A stretch of 17,107 nucleotides of DNA, taken from an uncultured Roseateles sp. Lineage in GTDB: Bacteria > Pseudomonadota > Gammaproteobacteria > Burkholderiales > Burkholderiaceae. Position numbers and translations under genes: made by a program. Positions 1 to 7,209 of this stretch are shown here, one piece after another. Position 1 is the first letter of the stretch; every line of letters starts with the position of its first letter. The stretch is from positions 1-17,107 of the forward strand of contig CAMLKW010000082.1 of the NCBI GenBank assembly GCA_946480605.1, in the 5' to 3' direction. Below the pieces are notes generated by a model. That model made no database searches, was not told the DNA's origin, and saw only the letters and a list, made by a program, of their open reading frames with translations.

Positions 1-1558
1 GGGCGCGCTGGGGCAGAAGACCGGCGCCGGCTTCTACAAGAAGGTCGGCAAGGACATCCAGCGCCTGGACTTCGCGACCGGTGAGTACGTCGCTGGCGGC
101 AAGAAGGCCGACGAGATCGTCGCCCGCATGCTCAAGAAAGCCCCGGCCGACCGCCTGAAGCTGCTGCGCGAATCCAGCAACCCGCAAGCCCAGTTCCTGT
201 GGGCCATCCTGCGCGACAGCTTCCACTACGCCGCCGTGCACCTGAACACCGTGGCCGACACGGCCCGCGAGATCGACTTCGCGATGCGTTGGGGCTTCGG
301 CTCGCAACAAGGCCCGTTCGAGCTGTGGCAGGCCGCCGGCTGGAAGCAGGTCGCCGAGTGGATCTCGGCCGACATCGCCGACGGCAAGGCGCTGTGCAGC
401 GCGCCGCTGCCGGCCTGGGTCACCGAAGGCCCGGTCGCCGAAGCCGGTGGCGTGCACACGCCGCAAGGTTCGTGGAGCGCCGCTGAAGGCAAGTTCAAGC
501 CGCGCAGCGAGCTGCCGGTCTACAGCCGCCAGGCCTTCCGCGAATCGCTGCTGGGCACCGGCGCCGCCGATCCGCTGAAGAGCGGCACGGAGCTGTTCAA
601 GAACGACGAAGTGCGCGTCTGGACGCTGGACGGCAAGGTCGTCATCGCCTCCATCACCGCCAAGCTGCACCTGATCAGCCCGGCCGTCACCGAGGGCCTG
701 CTCAAGGCCGTCGAAATCGCCGAAGCCGACTACCAGGGCCTGGTGATCTGGAGCCCGGACGACGTGTTCTCCGCCGGCGCCAACTTGGAGTCCCTGATGC
801 CCGTCTTCATGAAGATGGGCAGCAAGGGCATCGCGCCGGAAGAGAAGAAGCTGCAGGACATGATGCTGCGCCTGCGCTACGCCAGCGTGCCGGTCGTCGC
901 CGCGATGCGCGGCCTGGCGCTGGGCGGCGGCGCCGAGCTGGCGGTGCACTGCGCACGCCGCGTCGCGCATGTCGAGAGCTATGTGGGCCTCGTGGAAGTG
1001 GGCGTGGGCCTGATCCCCGGCGGTGGCGGCCTGACCTACATCGCCCGCCGCGCCGCCGAGATGGCCGCCGCTGGCAATGCCGGTGCCGACATCCTGACCT
1101 TCCTGAAGGACGGCTTCCTGACGGCGGCCACGGCCAAGGTCGCGACCTCGGCGCACGAAGCGAAGAAGAACGGCTTCCTGCTGGACTCCGACGTCATCGT
1201 GCCGCACAAGGACGAGTTGCTGCACGTGGCGACGGCCACCGCCATCGGCATGTCCGAAGCCGGCTATCGGCCGCCGCACAAGGCGCTGTTCCCCGTCGCC
1301 GGTCGCAGCGGCATCGCGACGATCAAGGGCCAGGTCGCCAACATGCGCGACGGCGGCTTCGTCAGCGCGCACGACTACCACCTGGCCGCGGCGATCGCCG
1401 ACGTGGTCTGCGGTGGCGAGGTCGAGGCAGGCTCCCTGGTGACGGAGGAGTACCTGATGGCGCTGGAGCGCAAGCACTTCTGCGCGCTGCTGGACAACCC
1501 CAAGACGCAGGAACGCATCATGGGGATGCTGCAGACCGGCAAGCCGGTGCGCAACTAA
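1..1558 (+). CDS. 3-hydroxyacyl-CoA dehydrogenase / enoyl-CoA hydratase, C-terminal part (5' end outside window)
   Basis: Bifunctional beta-oxidation enzyme that hydrates trans-2-enoyl-CoA and oxidises the 3-hydroxyacyl-CoA with NAD+, in the cytosol. The frame is open from base 2 and gives 518 residues to a TAA stop. It begins inside the dehydrogenase part: a GQKTGAGFYKK segment typical of the 3HCDH C-terminal domain is encoded at bases 11-43, upstream of the first ATG (128). The crotonase domain lies at the C-terminal side, so the order is dehydrogenase then hydratase, as in Bacillus FadN and unlike E. coli FadB. It keeps an SAGANL oxyanion segment and both catalytic glutamates, one in ALGGGAEL and one in LVEVGVGLIPGGGG. 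The gene is followed by thioesterase and thiolase genes, 9 bp and about 0.5 kb downstream. The enzyme class is secure; the chain-length preference cannot be read. Confidence 0.93.
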   Translation, partial: GALGQKTGAGFYKKVGKDIQRLDFATGEYVAGGKKADEIVARMLKKAPADRLKLLRESSNPQAQFLWAILRDSFHYAAVHLNTVADTAREIDFAMRWGFGSQQGPFELWQAAGWKQVAEWISADIADGKALCSAPLPAWVTEGPVAEAGGVHTPQGSWSAAEGKFKPRSELPVYSRQAFRESLLGTGAADPLKSGTELFKNDEVRVWTLDGKVVIASITAKLHLISPAVTEGLLKAVEIAEADYQGLVIWSPDDVFSAGANLESLMPVFMKMGSKGIAPEEKKLQDMMLRLRYASVPVVAAMRGLALGGGAELAVHCARRVAHVESYVGLVEVGVGLIPGGGGLTYIARRAAEMAAAGNAGADILTFLKDGFLTAATAKVATSAHEAKKNGFLLDSDVIVPHKDELLHVATATAIGMSEAGYRPPHKALFPVAGRSGIATIKGQVANMRDGGFVSAHDYHLAAAIADVVCGGEVEAGSLVTEEYLMALERKHFCALLDNPKTQERIMGMLQTGKPVRN

Positions 1559-1567
1559 GCACAGGCC

Positions 1568-2059
1568 ATGAACCGGCTTCAACGCACGCTCGCCAAGCTG
1601 GACGGTCTGCCGTCCCCGCTGCGTGGTCCTGCGCGCAACTTCGCGCTGCGGCGTGCGGTGCCTTTCACGGGCACGGCGTCGCTCGATTTCGTGGCGCTCA
1701 GCCCCGAGCGCAGCGAGATCCGCGTCGCCAACCAGCGTCGCGTGCAGAACCACATCAAGGGCGTGCATGCGGCCGCGATGTCGCTGCTGGCCGAAACGGC
1801 CACCGGCATGGTGGTGGGCATGAACGTGCGTGACGACTGCCTGCCGCTGTGCAAGTCGCTGCAGGTGAACTTCCGCCGGCGTGCTACCGGCGGCCTGGTT
1901 GCCAAGGCCCACCTGACGGCCGCGCAGCGCTACGCGATGGCGAACGAAACCAAGGGTGAAGTCACCGTCGCCGTCACCGTGACCGACGAAGCCGGCATCG
2001 AGCCGATCGAGTGTGAATTTGTCTGGGCCTGGGTGCCCAAAGAAAAGCCCCAGGCTTGA
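1568..2059 (+). CDS. DUF4442 / PaaI-like hot-dog fold protein, putative acyl-CoA thioesterase
   Basis: A 163-residue protein resembling DUF4442 (hot-dog fold) proteins, which often sit in fatty-acid degradation operons and may hydrolyse acyl-CoAs. The supporting segment is NHIKGVHAAAMSLLAETATG (residues 61-80), with an H/N/E pattern like the active-site helix of PaaI/YiiD-type thioesterases, followed by strands such as KSLQVNFRRRATGGL. There is no signal peptide. It starts 9 bp after the dehydrogenase/hydratase stop and ends 11 bp before the thiolase ATG, so co-transcription is likely. The ribosome-binding site is weak. A role in removing stalled or excess acyl-CoA intermediates is inferred from context; the substrate is unknown. 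Confidence 0.8.
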   Translation: MNRLQRTLAKLDGLPSPLRGPARNFALRRAVPFTGTASLDFVALSPERSEIRVANQRRVQNHIKGVHAAAMSLLAETATGMVVGMNVRDDCLPLCKSLQVNFRRRATGGLVAKAHLTAAQRYAMANETKGEVTVAVTVTDEAGIEPIECEFVWAWVPKEKPQA

Positions 2060-2070
2060 AAGGAAAGACC

Positions 2071-3285
2071 ATGAGCAAGCAAGTCCAAGACGCCTACATC
2101 GTCTCCGCCACCCGTCTGCCCATCGGCAAGAGCGGCCGCGGCTACTTCAAGAACACCCGCCCCGACGAGATGCTCGTCAAGGTCATGCAGGCCGTGCTGG
2201 CTCAGGCCCCGGGCCTGGACCCCGCCGCCATTGAAGACGCCATCGTCGGCTGCTCCTTCCCCGAAGGCGAGCAGGGCATGAACATCGCCCGCGTGGCCTC
2301 GGTGCTGGCCGGCCTGGGCCCCACCATCGGCGGCGTGACGATCAACCGCTACTGCGCGTCCGGCATCACCGCCGTGCAGATGGCCGCGGACCGCATCCGT
2401 GTCGGCGAGGCCGATGTGATGTTCGCCGGCGGCGTCGAGTCCATGTCCATGATCCCGATGGGCGGCAACAAGCCCAGCCTGTCGCCGCTGATCTTCGAGC
2501 GTGACGAAAACATCGGCATCGCCTACGGCATGGGCCTGACGGCCGAGAAGGTCGCCGAGAAGTGGAAGATCAGCCGCGAAGCGCAGGACGCCTTCTCGGT
2601 GGAATCGCACCGCCGCGCCGTGGCCGCCATGCAGGCCGGCCACTTCGACGCCGAGATGACGCCGTTCGACGTTGTCGAGCGCACGCCCAACCTCGCCGAC
2701 GGCACGGTCAACGTGAAGACCCGCACCGTCAAGCTCGACGAAGGCGCCCGCCCCGACACCTCGCTCGAAGGCCTGGCCAAGCTCAAGCCCGTGTTCGCCG
2801 CCAAGGGCAGCGTCACCGCTGGCAACAGCTCGCAGACCTCCGACGGCTCGGGCGGCCTGCTGATCGTCAGCGAAGCGGCGCTCAAGCGCTACAACCTGAC
2901 GCCGCTGGCCCGCTTCGTGTCCTTCGCCGTCAAGGGCGTGCCGCCCGAGATCATGGGTATCGGCCCCATCGAAGCCATCCCGGCCGCGCTGAAGGCCGCC
3001 GGCATCTCGGCCAAGGACCTGGACTGGATCGAGCTGAACGAAGCCTTCGCCGCGCAGTCGCTGGCCGTGCTGAACGACCTCGACAGCAAGGGCATCGAAC
3101 TGGACCGCGCCAAGGTCAACCCGAACGGCGGCGCCATCGCGCTGGGCCACCCGCTGGGCGCCACCGGTGCCATCCGCGCGGCCTCGGTCATCCACGGCCT
3201 GCGCCGCACCGGCGGCAAGTACGGCATGGTGACGATGTGCGTGGGCGCCGGCCAAGGCGCTGCTGGCATCTTTGAGCGGCTGTAA
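2071..3285 (+). CDS. Acetyl-CoA C-acyltransferase (3-ketoacyl-CoA thiolase)
   Basis: Cleaves 3-ketoacyl-CoA with CoA to acetyl-CoA plus a shortened acyl-CoA, the last step of beta-oxidation, in the cytosol. It has 404 residues, within the usual thiolase range. All signature residues are visible: nucleophilic Cys95 in NRYCASGITAV, Asn323 in NEAFAAQ, His360 in GGAIALGHPLGATG, and Cys390 in MCVGAGQGAAGIFE. The ATG at 2071 is chosen because AAGGAAAG lies just upstream; an in-frame TTG at 2056 would overlap the previous gene but lacks such a site. The gene lies in an operon with the multifunctional dehydrogenase/hydratase, and together they make a complete hydration-oxidation-thiolysis set. FadA-like thiolase is the best reading; a biosynthetic acetoacetyl-CoA thiolase is less likely in this context. 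Confidence 0.93.
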   Translation: MSKQVQDAYIVSATRLPIGKSGRGYFKNTRPDEMLVKVMQAVLAQAPGLDPAAIEDAIVGCSFPEGEQGMNIARVASVLAGLGPTIGGVTINRYCASGITAVQMAADRIRVGEADVMFAGGVESMSMIPMGGNKPSLSPLIFERDENIGIAYGMGLTAEKVAEKWKISREAQDAFSVESHRRAVAAMQAGHFDAEMTPFDVVERTPNLADGTVNVKTRTVKLDEGARPDTSLEGLAKLKPVFAAKGSVTAGNSSQTSDGSGGLLIVSEAALKRYNLTPLARFVSFAVKGVPPEIMGIGPIEAIPAALKAAGISAKDLDWIELNEAFAAQSLAVLNDLDSKGIELDRAKVNPNGGAIALGHPLGATGAIRAASVIHGLRRTGGKYGMVTMCVGAGQGAAGIFERL

Positions 3286-3288
3286 GCC

Positions 3289-3822
3289 ATGAACCGCCGC
3301 CGCGCGCTGAAGACCACCACGGTGTTGCTCGCGGCGGCACCGCTTGCCGGCTGTTCCGGCCAGCTGAAGACCTTCACGACCTGGAAGCAGGCGCAGCAGG
3401 CCGTGCTGGAGCTGCTGTTCACGCCCCAGGTGGTGCAGGGCAACCCCTGGAACCTGAGCCAGGTGTTGCAGCACCTCGCCCAGAGCATCGAGTTCTCGAT
3501 GCAGGGCTTTCCGGCGCTGAAGGGCGCCTGGTTCCGCTCCTCCATCGGTTCGGCCGCGTTCGCCGTGTTCGACGCGCGCGGCCAGATGAGCCACGACCTC
3601 GCCGAGCCTATTCCCGGCGCGGCGGCGCTGGATGCGTCGCAGACCTTGAAGACCTCCGTGCAGCGCCTGTTGGACGCGATGGACGCGTTTGCGCGATTCA
3701 ACGGCACGCTGAGGCCGCACTTCGCCTACGGCGAGCTGACCAAGCCGCAATACGAGCGAGCCCACTTGATGCACCTGGCCAATCACTGGACGCAGTTCCA
3801 CGCGAAATCGGCCACGGCCTGA
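3289..3822 (+). CDS. DUF1569 domain protein, predicted Tat-exported lipoprotein
   Basis: A 177-residue protein of the DUF1569 type, a DinB-like four-helix family of unknown function. The N-terminus starts MNRRRALKTT, a twin-arginine-like motif, followed by a hydrophobic stretch and a lipobox LAGC, with Cys22 the predicted lipidated residue. Histidines in the helices SQVLQHLAQS and AHLMHLANHWTQF fit the family's possible metal site. It starts only 3 bp after the thiolase stop, so it probably shares that transcript. An extracytoplasmic lipoprotein inside a cytosolic beta-oxidation operon is unexpected. No enzymatic function can be assigned. Confidence 0.75.
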   Translation: MNRRRALKTTTVLLAAAPLAGCSGQLKTFTTWKQAQQAVLELLFTPQVVQGNPWNLSQVLQHLAQSIEFSMQGFPALKGAWFRSSIGSAAFAVFDARGQMSHDLAEPIPGAAALDASQTLKTSVQRLLDAMDAFARFNGTLRPHFAYGELTKPQYERAHLMHLANHWTQFHAKSATA

Positions 3823-3904
3823 AGCAACGGGAGAATGCGGCATTCAGTGGTGCCGGTGCGAGCGTCGCCGGCGTCTTGCCATCGGTCCTGCTGCGCCTGA
3901 AGCC

Positions 3905-5014
3905 ATGAAACTGCCCCTGTTCGTCGCCGCCCTGCTGCTGCCCCTGGTCGCCACGGCCTACGAGCCGAAAGCCCCGGCACCCGCCGACGTCGTCGCCGGC
4001 GAGTGGTGGAACGTGCCGCACGCGCAGCCGTTCGACGCGACACAGCTCAAGCGCAAGCAGCGCGAGATCAAGGTCAAGGGCAACCAGTTGGTGGACGACA
4101 GCGGACGCACCGTCATCCTGCGTGGCGTCAACATCAGCGACCCCGACAAGCTGGTCAAGCAGGGCAAGTGGAGCAGGGCGCATTTCGAGGCCGCCAAGTC
4201 CTTCGGTGCCAACCACATCCGCCTGCCCATCCACCCCATTGCCTGGCGCTCGCTGGGCAGCGACGCCTACCTGCAGCTGATCGACCAGGCCGTGGTCTGG
4301 GCCAACGAACTGGACCTGTACCTCATCGTCGACTGGCACTCGATGGGCAACATCACCAAGGAGCTGTACTTCCACCCGATGTACGTCACGAACAAGCAGG
4401 AGACGCGCGAGTTCTGGCGCACGATTGCCGCGCGCTACGCGGGATTGGCCACCATTGCCGTCTATGAGCTGTTCAACGAGCCTACCGTTGCCGGCGGCAA
4501 GCTGGGCGAGGTGGATTGGCAGGCATGGAAAGCCTTCAACGAAGAGCTGATCTCCATCATCTACGCGCACGACAGGAACATCGTCCCGCTCGTCGCCGGC
4601 TTCAATTGGGCCTACGACCTGTCGCAGGTGGCCCAGCATCCCATCGCGCGTGAAGGCGTGGCCTATGCCATCCATCCCTACCCGCAGAAGAGCCCCGGCC
4701 CCTACCCGCAGACCTGGGAGGCGGCCTGGGGCCATCTGGCCGACAAGTACCCGCTCATCGCCACCGAGATCGGCTGGATGCGTGCGGATGAGAAGGGCGC
4801 ACACCGGCCCGTCATCGACGACGGCCGCTACGGACCGCTGATCACCGAGTACTTCGCCCGCAAGGGCATCTCTTTCACCGTCTGGTGCTTCGACCCCGAC
4901 TGGCCGCCGCAGATGATCTCGGACTGGAACTACACGCCCACCGGCCAGGGCAGGTTCTTTCGCGAGTTCATGCTGAAACAGGCGCAAGCGCAATCACTGA
5001 AAGGCAAGCCATGA
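3905..5014 (+). CDS. Secreted glycoside hydrolase family 5 (cellulase-like)
   Basis: A 369-residue exported protein of the GH5 (beta/alpha)8 family, whose members cleave beta-1,4-glucans, mannans or related glycosides with retention. A Sec signal peptide is visible (MKLPLFVAALLLPLVATA, cleavage near residue 18). The barrel carries the family residues: Arg106 in HIRLP, His145 in DWHS, acid/base Glu192 in ELFNEP, HPY at 257-259, nucleophile Glu288 in ATEIGW, and Trp327. The ATG at 3905 is chosen for the signal peptide; the Shine-Dalgarno site is weak. An 82-bp gap separates it from the DUF1569 gene, and its TGA overlaps the next gene's start as ATGA. The subfamily and substrate cannot be read; endoglucanase is the default guess. 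It could be free in the periplasm or secreted. Confidence 0.88.
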   Translation: MKLPLFVAALLLPLVATAYEPKAPAPADVVAGEWWNVPHAQPFDATQLKRKQREIKVKGNQLVDDSGRTVILRGVNISDPDKLVKQGKWSRAHFEAAKSFGANHIRLPIHPIAWRSLGSDAYLQLIDQAVVWANELDLYLIVDWHSMGNITKELYFHPMYVTNKQETREFWRTIAARYAGLATIAVYELFNEPTVAGGKLGEVDWQAWKAFNEELISIIYAHDRNIVPLVAGFNWAYDLSQVAQHPIAREGVAYAIHPYPQKSPGPYPQTWEAAWGHLADKYPLIATEIGWMRADEKGAHRPVIDDGRYGPLITEYFARKGISFTVWCFDPDWPPQMISDWNYTPTGQGRFFREFMLKQAQAQSLKGKP

Positions 5015-5775
5015 CCATCAAGACCTACACCGTCAACGGCGTCGCGACGATCGAGATCGCGCGCCCCGAGAAGAAGAACGCGATCACGCAGGACATGTAC
5101 CAGCAGATGGCCGACGCGCTGCGCGCGGCCGATGCCGCGGGCGACGTGCGTGCCGTGCTGATCACCGGCCAGCCGGGCATCTTCACGTCGGGCAACGATC
5201 TGGAGGACTTCATGGGCCGCCCGCCGCGCGGCGAAGACGCGCCGGTGTTCCAGTTCATGCACGCACTGCTGGACTGCGGCAAGCCCGTCGTGGCGGCCGT
5301 GACCGGTGCGGCCATCGGCATCGGCACGACCATGCTGCTGCACTGCGACCTGGTGTTCGTCGCGGACGACGCCCGCCTGGCCATGCCTTTCGTGGGCCTG
5401 GGTCTGGTGCCGGAGTTCGCGTCCAGCCTGGTTGTGCCGCAGCTGATGGGCAACCGCCGCGCGGCCGAGAAGCTGTTGCTGGGCGACCCGTTCACGGGCG
5501 AGCAGGCCGTGGAATGCGGCATCGCCAATGGCGTGCTGGCCGGCGGCGAGGTGCTGAACCACGCGCGTCGCGTCGCCGAGCGCTTCAACAACCTCGCGCC
5601 CGGCGCCGTGCGCCAGAGCAAGCAGCTGATCCGCGAACCTCAGCGCGAGGCCGTCAAAGCGGCCATCGCGCGTGAGGCGGAGATCTTCAGCGCCCGTCTG
5701 CGCAGCCCGGAAGCGATGGAGGCCTTCCAGGCCTTCTTCCAGAAGCGCAAGCCGGACTTCTCCAAGTTCTCCTAA
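5011..5775 (+). CDS. Crotonase-family enoyl-CoA hydratase/isomerase, probably delta3,delta2-enoyl-CoA isomerase type
   Basis: A 254-residue single-domain crotonase acting on acyl-CoA in the cytosol. The oxyanion segment SGNDLEDF (60-67) and AAVTGAAIGIGTT (95-107) are clear. The two hydratase glutamates are absent: the positions matching rat Glu144 and Glu164 are about Thr107 and Phe127. Instead Glu135 appears in LVPEFASS, as in peroxisomal ECI/PECI isomerases, which shift a cis/trans-3 double bond to trans-2. An auxiliary isomerase for unsaturated fatty acids is therefore the better prediction than a plain hydratase. The start at 5011 overlaps the GH5 stop (ATGA), indicating translational coupling. 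An upstream frame extension to 4885 lies entirely inside the GH5 gene and is not used. Confidence 0.88.
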   Translation: MTIKTYTVNGVATIEIARPEKKNAITQDMYQQMADALRAADAAGDVRAVLITGQPGIFTSGNDLEDFMGRPPRGEDAPVFQFMHALLDCGKPVVAAVTGAAIGIGTTMLLHCDLVFVADDARLAMPFVGLGLVPEFASSLVVPQLMGNRRAAEKLLLGDPFTGEQAVECGIANGVLAGGEVLNHARRVAERFNNLAPGAVRQSKQLIREPQREAVKAAIAREAEIFSARLRSPEAMEAFQAFFQKRKPDFSKFS

Positions 5776-5933
5776 CGCTTGATCAGGCCGACCAGCAGGC
5801 CGATGACGGCCAGGATCAGGAATCCGTAGAACAGCAGCTGGGCAAAGCCCGCCGCGGAGGCGGCGATGCCCGTGAAGCCGAACACGGCGGCGATCAGCGC
5901 AATGACGAAGAAGATGATGGCGTAACGCAGCAT
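5772..5933 (-). CDS. DUF1328 (YtjA-type) small membrane protein
   Basis: A 53-residue hydrophobic peptide, MLRYAIIFFVIALIAAVFGF... ending in GLLVGLIKR, matching the small inner-membrane DUF1328/YtjA family. Two transmembrane helices are predicted (about 4-25 and 30-50), with the small-residue turn TGIAASAAG between them. AGGAG sits 7 bp upstream of the ATG and fixes this start; a longer in-frame extension upstream is not needed. The function is unknown; in other bacteria such genes are often stress-responsive (recalled, not seen here). Its TAG stop overlaps the TAA of the converging isomerase gene within the four bases CTAA. Confidence 0.87.
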   Translation of the reverse strand: MLRYAIIFFVIALIAAVFGFTGIAASAAGFAQLLFYGFLILAVIGLLVGLIKR

Positions 5934-6065
5934 GGCGGGCTCCTCACGGTTGGCGCTGGATGGCGCGTGGACGAAGCCTAGGGCGGGCGCCTGGCGCTGC
6001 ATGCCGGACAGGGCGGCGGTTTGAGGTCGGACTTGGCTGACGCCGTGACAACCCGGATCACGTCC

Positions 6066-6800
6066 ATGCAGATGATGCTGGCCAAATGCCTGCTGGGGCC
6101 GCTGCTGCTGTGGCAGGGGCGCCGGGTGCGTGCCACCGCACTGCGCCTGCCAGAGGCCGCCGGCGAGCGCGCGCAGCCGGGTGGCGTGCTGCGGCTGCTC
6201 ATCGTGGGGGATTCGTCGGCCGCCGGCGTGGGCGCCGAGCGTCAGCAGGAGGCGTTGGCGGGCTGCCTCGCGGCCGTGCTGGGCGCCCGGTTGGGCCAGC
6301 CGGTGGGCTGGCAACTGGTGGCCACCAGTGGGCACCGCAGCATCCAGGCGCTGGCCGCGCTGCAAGCCGCCGAGCTGGCCGCAGCCGACGTGCTGGTCAC
6401 GGCGCTGGGTGTCAACGACGTGGTGGACCAGATTGCACCGCACGAGGCGCTGGCGGCGCTGGACGCCATCGACGCGCTGGCCCGGGAGCGGGCCGGCGTG
6501 CGCCTGAGCTTGCACTGCGCGGCGCCACCCATGCAGAGCTTCCCGCTGCTGCCGCAGCCGCTGCGCTGGTTCTTCGGCCGCCAGGCGGCGCGCTTCAATG
6601 CGGCGCTGGCCGCTCGGCTGCGCGGGCAGGTCGCGCGCCGCCTGGTGCATCTGCCGGCGGCAATGCAGCGCGACGCCGCCACGCTGATGGCCCCCGACGG
6701 CTTCCACCCCGGCCCACGCGGCTATGCGCTGTGGGCGCAGGCGCTGGCCGATCAGATCGAGATCGGCCTGGGCTTGCCTTCGCGGTCGATGGCCACATAG
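6066..6800 (+). CDS. SGNH/GDSL-family hydrolase
   Basis: A 244-residue serine hydrolase (esterase/lipase/acylhydrolase class). The four SGNH blocks are visible: Ser50 in LLIVGDSSAAGVG (block I), Gly89 in ATSGHRS (block II), Asn117 in ALGVNDVV (block III), and Asp211/His214 in APDGFHPGPRGYALWA (block V). The N-terminus (MQMMLAKCLLGPLLLWQ) is hydrophobic and may be an uncleaved anchor or a poor signal peptide. The ATG at 6066 is chosen; a second ATG at 6072 and a TTG at 6021 are alternatives, and no strong ribosome-binding site decides. Its final 49 bp overlap the end of the opposing yciA-like gene. The substrate is unknown. Confidence 0.83.
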   Translation: MQMMLAKCLLGPLLLWQGRRVRATALRLPEAAGERAQPGGVLRLLIVGDSSAAGVGAERQQEALAGCLAAVLGARLGQPVGWQLVATSGHRSIQALAALQAAELAAADVLVTALGVNDVVDQIAPHEALAALDAIDALARERAGVRLSLHCAAPPMQSFPLLPQPLRWFFGRQAARFNAALAARLRGQVARRLVHLPAAMQRDAATLMAPDGFHPGPRGYALWAQALADQIEIGLGLPSRSMAT

Positions 6801-7156
6801 GTCAGGTTGGCCTCGGTCACCTTGACCACGTGCAGGTTTTCCGGGTCGCGCTCGGCGAACACCTCCACGTGCACGGTGACCGACGTGCGGCCCACGCGCG
6901 TGACGGTGGCATAGAAGCTCAGCAGGTCGCCGACCGACACGGGCTGCTTGAAGATGAACTCGTTGACGGCCACCGTCGTGATGCGGCCGCGCGAGAGGCG
7001 TGCCGGCAGGATGGAGCCGGCAATGTCCACCTGGGCCATGATCCAGCCGCCGAAGACGTCGCCGTTGGCGTTGGAGTCGGCCGGCATGGGCATCACGCGC
7101 AGCACGAGCTCGCGTTCGCCGGCCTTGTGCGGAGTGGGGCTGGAATCCTGGGGCAT
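6752..7156 (-). CDS. yciA: YciA-type acyl-CoA thioesterase
   Basis: A hot-dog thioesterase that hydrolyses acyl-CoA esters in the cytosol. It has 134 residues from the ATG at 7156, close to E. coli YciA (132). The hallmark MPADSNANGDVFGGWIMAQV, with Asn and Asp of the active site, is present, as are AVNEFIFKQPVSVGD and the C-terminal YVAIDREGKPRP. An in-frame ATG at 7189 would add 11 residues with no family counterpart; neither start has a strong ribosome-binding site. The gene is divergent from the ABC exporter (53 bp between starts), so the two may share a promoter region. Its last 49 bp lie on top of the SGNH hydrolase 3' end. Confidence 0.9.
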   Translation of the reverse strand: MPQDSSPTPHKAGERELVLRVMPMPADSNANGDVFGGWIMAQVDIAGSILPARLSRGRITTVAVNEFIFKQPVSVGDLLSFYATVTRVGRTSVTVHVEVFAERDPENLHVVKVTEANLTYVAIDREGKPRPISI

Positions 7157-7209
7157 GGCTTTCACTTGGGACAATCGGGTTGACGCCATTTTCGGCCCCG
7201 ACCGCCCCC

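Noticed and set aside
1930..3843. 637-codon open frame on the minus strand
   Set aside because: It is antisense to the thiolase and DUF1569 genes, has a His/Arg/Gln/Gly-rich low-complexity composition typical of the shadow frame in high-GC DNA, and shows no domain.
3823..3904. Terminator or hairpin between DUF1569 and GH5 genes
   Set aside because: Only a short GCCGG/CCGGC pairing is visible, with a long loop and no T-run, which is not enough to call a terminator.
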